8,686 nucleotides of DNA from Legionella genomosp. 1 (lineage in GTDB: Bacteria > Pseudomonadota > Gammaproteobacteria > Legionellales > Legionellaceae): the NCBI GenBank assembly GCA_945865355.1, contig CAMBDN010000101.1, forward strand, positions 1 through 8,686, in the 5' to 3' direction. Each line of letters begins with the position of its first letter. Within the stretch, counting starts at the first letter, position 1. The notes under the pieces were generated by a model. The model searched no databases, was not told where the DNA came from, and saw only the letters and a program-made list of their open reading frames with translations. Shown in pieces: positions 6,708 to 8,686 of this stretch. The position numbers and the translations under genes were made by a program.

Positions 6708-8306
6708 CTAAGCAAAACTGGGTCGATGCTCGACAGTTATGGCTTGCTGCGGGCGTTCCATAACATTGGCAAATAATCGGTATCCACAATAACTAACGCC
6801 AACTACCGCTGCTGCACTAATCATAGCGGAATAAGTGACTCCAGTAACTGGGATGGTTAAAATTGCGACAGCAAGAAGGGTTGAGCAGGCAAGAATACCC
6901 GCAATACATTTCAATACGAAGGAATAATTAGGCGAAGCCAAATTTACAATCGCATTATCTGTTTGTGTGCTTTGGTCGTCCTTAATTTTTGGTTGAATTA
7001 AAGTTGAACGGTTGAACATCGGCGTTTTTGGCATTCTTTGAGGCAATCGCTTGATTTCCTCAAGTGTTCTTAAATTTGCGGTATTTGCCTCATTTTCGGC
7101 TGGTTTTTCAGTAATTTCAGTCGTTGCTTGGTCTAAAACACCACCCATTACATAGCTATAACCATTGCGATTGAGAACATTTTCTTTATAAAGGAGAGAG
7201 AAAACCTCATCTTCAGCATCAAAAATGTTACTTACCTTGCCTGGTATAATGTGTATGACATTACCCTTATCTTCATAGGTTAATGCGCTACGGAATTCGC
7301 TCTTTGTCTTTAGTTTTGCAAGTACGGTTCCTTCCCATCCAATGTATTCAAACCTTTCTTTATCTGCAAATGCGGGCCAAAAACGCTTCATTTCGTTTTC
7401 CGAGGGGACTTTAATTTGATCTTCTACGAATGAGTCGCTTAGTTCTGCTAAGATACTATTCGCCTCTGATGCAGTATCGTAGGAGCCCATAATCGTCCAT
7501 TTTCCATGCGTCAAAATATACTTCCTTGAGCGTTCTTCTTGAACCGGTTTATCATCATTATCAATTTGCGGCATTAAGCAAGGAAACCAGCCATCCATAA
7601 CAATAAATGAAAACGGCCGTTTCTTCGCTTTTTTATCTTTATAAACGAGGGCTAGGCAAGGCTGGTAAACAACCTCCATATCAAATGGAAAATCGGCGTC
7701 TTTCTGTACATGTGTCTGATAGCTTGATGCATTGATAATTTTGTCGAATTCCTTGCTCGATGTTTCATTGCCTAACAGGACTTTTTCGCCCATTGACTCT
7801 AATTTTGTGACGTCAAAATCAAGATGAACCGGAATGCCCGCTTTTTCTAAATATCCAGTGAAATTGGTGCGTAATCTTTTTCCAAGAGCAATACTTGGTT
7901 CTTTGACATCATGGGCGCTAAGCAATCCATCGAATCCAAATTTTTCATGATCAATTTCATTACAATTATCGGACTCTTCACAAACGTCATCAAAGTGTTC
8001 ACGATCTATTTTTGGTGGGTTCCCATCGGAGTCTCGGGCTCCCAAGCCGTAAATGGAATACTCATGTGGAATTACTAAGTCAGGATATCTATTCATAAAC
8101 CGGGTAAAGCCGCGACGACAGCTTTCTCTGGTCGATGCGGAGCGCGGATAGTGTGGTCCCTGATGCAGCCTTATTCCAAACTTCCCTGATATTCCCGAGA
8201 AAATTTCATGTTTTTTTTCATAGATTTCGACATCATGTCCCGCCTCTTTGAGGGTAAGTGCAAGATGGCAACCATACCAACCAGCTCCAATTATCCCAAT
8301 TTTCAT
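6708..8306 (-). CDS. FAD-dependent oxidoreductase with C-terminal two-segment membrane anchor
   Basis: This 532-residue protein has two parts. Residues 1 to about 375 form a DAO-type FAD/NAD(P) oxidoreductase: the dinucleotide-binding GxGxxG fold at the extreme N-terminus (IGIIGAGWYGCHLA, 3-16, with acidic E30 ending strand 2), the FAD-contact stretch GKFGIRLHQGPHYPRSASTR (41-60), a mid-region INASSYQ (191-197) and a C-terminal IIPGKVSNIFDAED (353-366). Its substrate is not recognisable; amino or sugar oxidation are both open. After a polar, probably disordered linker (about 390-455) come two hydrophobic stretches (about 461-485 and 489-512) and a charged tail ending RPSFA. A C-terminal hairpin of this kind is not usual for soluble DAO enzymes and suggests anchoring of a catalytic head. 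The start ATG has a strong GGGGGAG five bases upstream. No disrupted frame or missing nucleotide-binding glycine is seen. Confidence 0.82.
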   Translation of the reverse strand: MKIGIIGAGWYGCHLALTLKEAGHDVEIYEKKHEIFSGISGKFGIRLHQGPHYPRSASTRESCRRGFTRFMNRYPDLVIPHEYSIYGLGARDSDGNPPKIDREHFDDVCEESDNCNEIDHEKFGFDGLLSAHDVKEPSIALGKRLRTNFTGYLEKAGIPVHLDFDVTKLESMGEKVLLGNETSSKEFDKIINASSYQTHVQKDADFPFDMEVVYQPCLALVYKDKKAKKRPFSFIVMDGWFPCLMPQIDNDDKPVQEERSRKYILTHGKWTIMGSYDTASEANSILAELSDSFVEDQIKVPSENEMKRFWPAFADKERFEYIGWEGTVLAKLKTKSEFRSALTYEDKGNVIHIIPGKVSNIFDAEDEVFSLLYKENVLNRNGYSYVMGGVLDQATTEITEKPAENEANTANLRTLEEIKRLPQRMPKTPMFNRSTLIQPKIKDDQSTQTDNAIVNLASPNYSFVLKCIAGILACSTLLAVAILTIPVTGVTYSAMISAAAVVGVSYCGYRLFANVMERPQQAITVEHRPSFA

Positions 8307-8362
8307 TTTTTCTCCCCCAATATAATAAGGTATTTATGGGACATGATGTATTGAATTAGTAT

Positions 8363-8382
8363 CATAATGAGCGATCATTATA
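8363..8382. promoter_or_regulatory. Fur-box-like operator overlapping the FAD gene promoter
   Basis: ATAATGA (8364-8370) and TCATTAT (8375-8381) form a perfect inverted repeat around GCGA. The arms equal those of the classical Fur box, but the spacer is four bases rather than three. The right arm covers the -10 hexamer of the - strand promoter, so a bound protein would block transcription of the FAD gene. The identity of the regulator is inferred. Confidence 0.4.
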
Positions 8383-8404
8383 CACTAGTTTTTAGATTAG
8401 TCAT
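8377..8404 (-). promoter_or_regulatory. Candidate sigma-70 promoter of the FAD oxidoreductase gene
   Basis: On the - strand a perfect TATAAT (8382-8377) lies 16 bp after ATGACT (8404-8399), which matches the -35 consensus at four positions. It lies about 70 bp before the start codon. This is the best-looking promoter in the window. Confidence 0.6.
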
Positions 8405-8430
8405 GATTATTTGATTTTATTTTGATTGAT

Positions 8431-8458
8431 TTGTGATTTCATAAAACAATGATACGAT
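8431..8458 (+). promoter_or_regulatory. Candidate extended -10 promoter of the rightmost gene
   Basis: TTGTGA (8431-8436) and TACGAT (8453-8458) are separated by 16 bp, each matching four of six consensus bases. TG at 8450-8451 precedes the -10 by one base, giving the extended form TGATACGAT. Transcription would begin near 8465, about 38 bp before the ATG. Confidence 0.5.
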
Positions 8459-8484
8459 GATTAGGTACGTTTGGATGTCTAAGG

Positions 8485-8498
8485 ACGAGGGGTCTCGT
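8485..8498 (+). promoter_or_regulatory. Small hairpin covering the ribosome-binding site
   Basis: ACGAG (8485-8489) pairs with CTCGT (8494-8498) around GGGT. The hairpin takes in the only purine-rich ribosome site at normal distance, GAGGGG (8487-8492), ten bases before the ATG. A five-pair stem is marginally stable, so any effect on translation is uncertain. Confidence 0.35.
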
Positions 8499-8502
8499 AA
8501 CC

Positions 8503-8686
8503 ATGCAAAAGAATGCGGCAGGCATTGAAATTCCTCACCATGTCGATAGGCTTGTATCAACAATTGTGGAAGCCAGCCCTGTCTATGCTAATGGGATTAA
8601 TCGAGCGCTCATTAGCCTTGAACCAAATGAAATGCTGGATCTGGAGGAGCACCTTGTCTTTTGCCTTGGGCAGGGCATATCGATAG
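8503..8686 (+). CDS. Unrecognised protein, N-terminal 61 residues only (runs off the window)
   Basis: From ATG 8503 the frame stays open to the window edge and begins MQKNAAGIEIPHHVDRLVST, continuing with ASPVYANGINRAL (25-37), LEPNEMLDLEEHL (40-52) and VFCLGQGISI (53-61) . No signal peptide or membrane segment is visible; the fragment looks helical and soluble. There is no in-frame alternative start between the upstream stop (TGA, 8458-8460) and this ATG. I do not recognise it firmly; it faintly recalls the N-terminal part of some Legionella SAM-dependent methyltransferases, but nothing in these 61 residues shows a SAM-binding motif. It is divergent from the FAD gene and shares its 196-bp control region. 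Confidence 0.7.
   Translation, partial: MQKNAAGIEIPHHVDRLVSTIVEASPVYANGINRALISLEPNEMLDLEEHLVFCLGQGISI

Noticed and set aside
8475..8528. A 17-codon upstream frame (MSKDEGSRN...) overlapping the start of the rightmost gene
   Set aside because: Its ribosome site is poor, its length is expected by chance, and there is no regulatory codon pattern. It could be a leader peptide, but nothing here supports it strongly.

Overview
The window looks like chromosome from a member of the Legionellaceae (order Legionellales, Gammaproteobacteria). The enolase reads like a Legionella enolase throughout, including its C-terminal run from the catalytic lysine (SGCGQIKTGSLCRTDR). There is also a 61-residue protein of the Coxiella/Legionella CBU_0585 family, and the base composition is AT-leaning. 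The genus call rests on remembered family sequences, not on a search.

Layout. Positions 1-56 are the 3' end of rpoH (heat-shock sigma factor) on the + strand. A hairpin separates it from a convergent adenosine deaminase gene (143-1117, -). A 246-bp gap (1118-1363) holds a compound palindromic element, then a small CBU_0585-like gene on + (1364-1549). Next comes a tightly packed - strand pair: a DUF47/PhoU-like protein (2846-3517) followed 3 bp later by a PiT-family phosphate transporter (1583-2842). These form a phosphate-uptake operon. It shares a 145-bp divergent promoter region with enolase (3663-4943, +). Enolase ends at a hairpin facing a convergent orphan sensor histidine kinase (5003-6646, -) with two PAS domains and no membrane segments. 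Upstream on the same strand lies a 532-residue FAD-dependent oxidoreductase with a C-terminal double membrane segment (6708-8306, -). A 196-bp AT-rich regulatory region with divergent promoters and a Fur-box-like palindrome separates it from the first 61 codons of an unrecognised + strand gene that runs off the window.

Functions. Most of the window is housekeeping: purine salvage, phosphate uptake and glycolysis. The accessory part is 5003-8686. It combines an orphan kinase with an unusually long dimerisation region, a membrane-anchored FAD enzyme whose architecture recalls Legionella secreted or membrane effectors, and a regulated divergent promoter. No CRISPR array, tRNA, rRNA, insertion sequence or clear new defence or secretion system is visible. 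No stretch of more than 300 bases lacks a gene.
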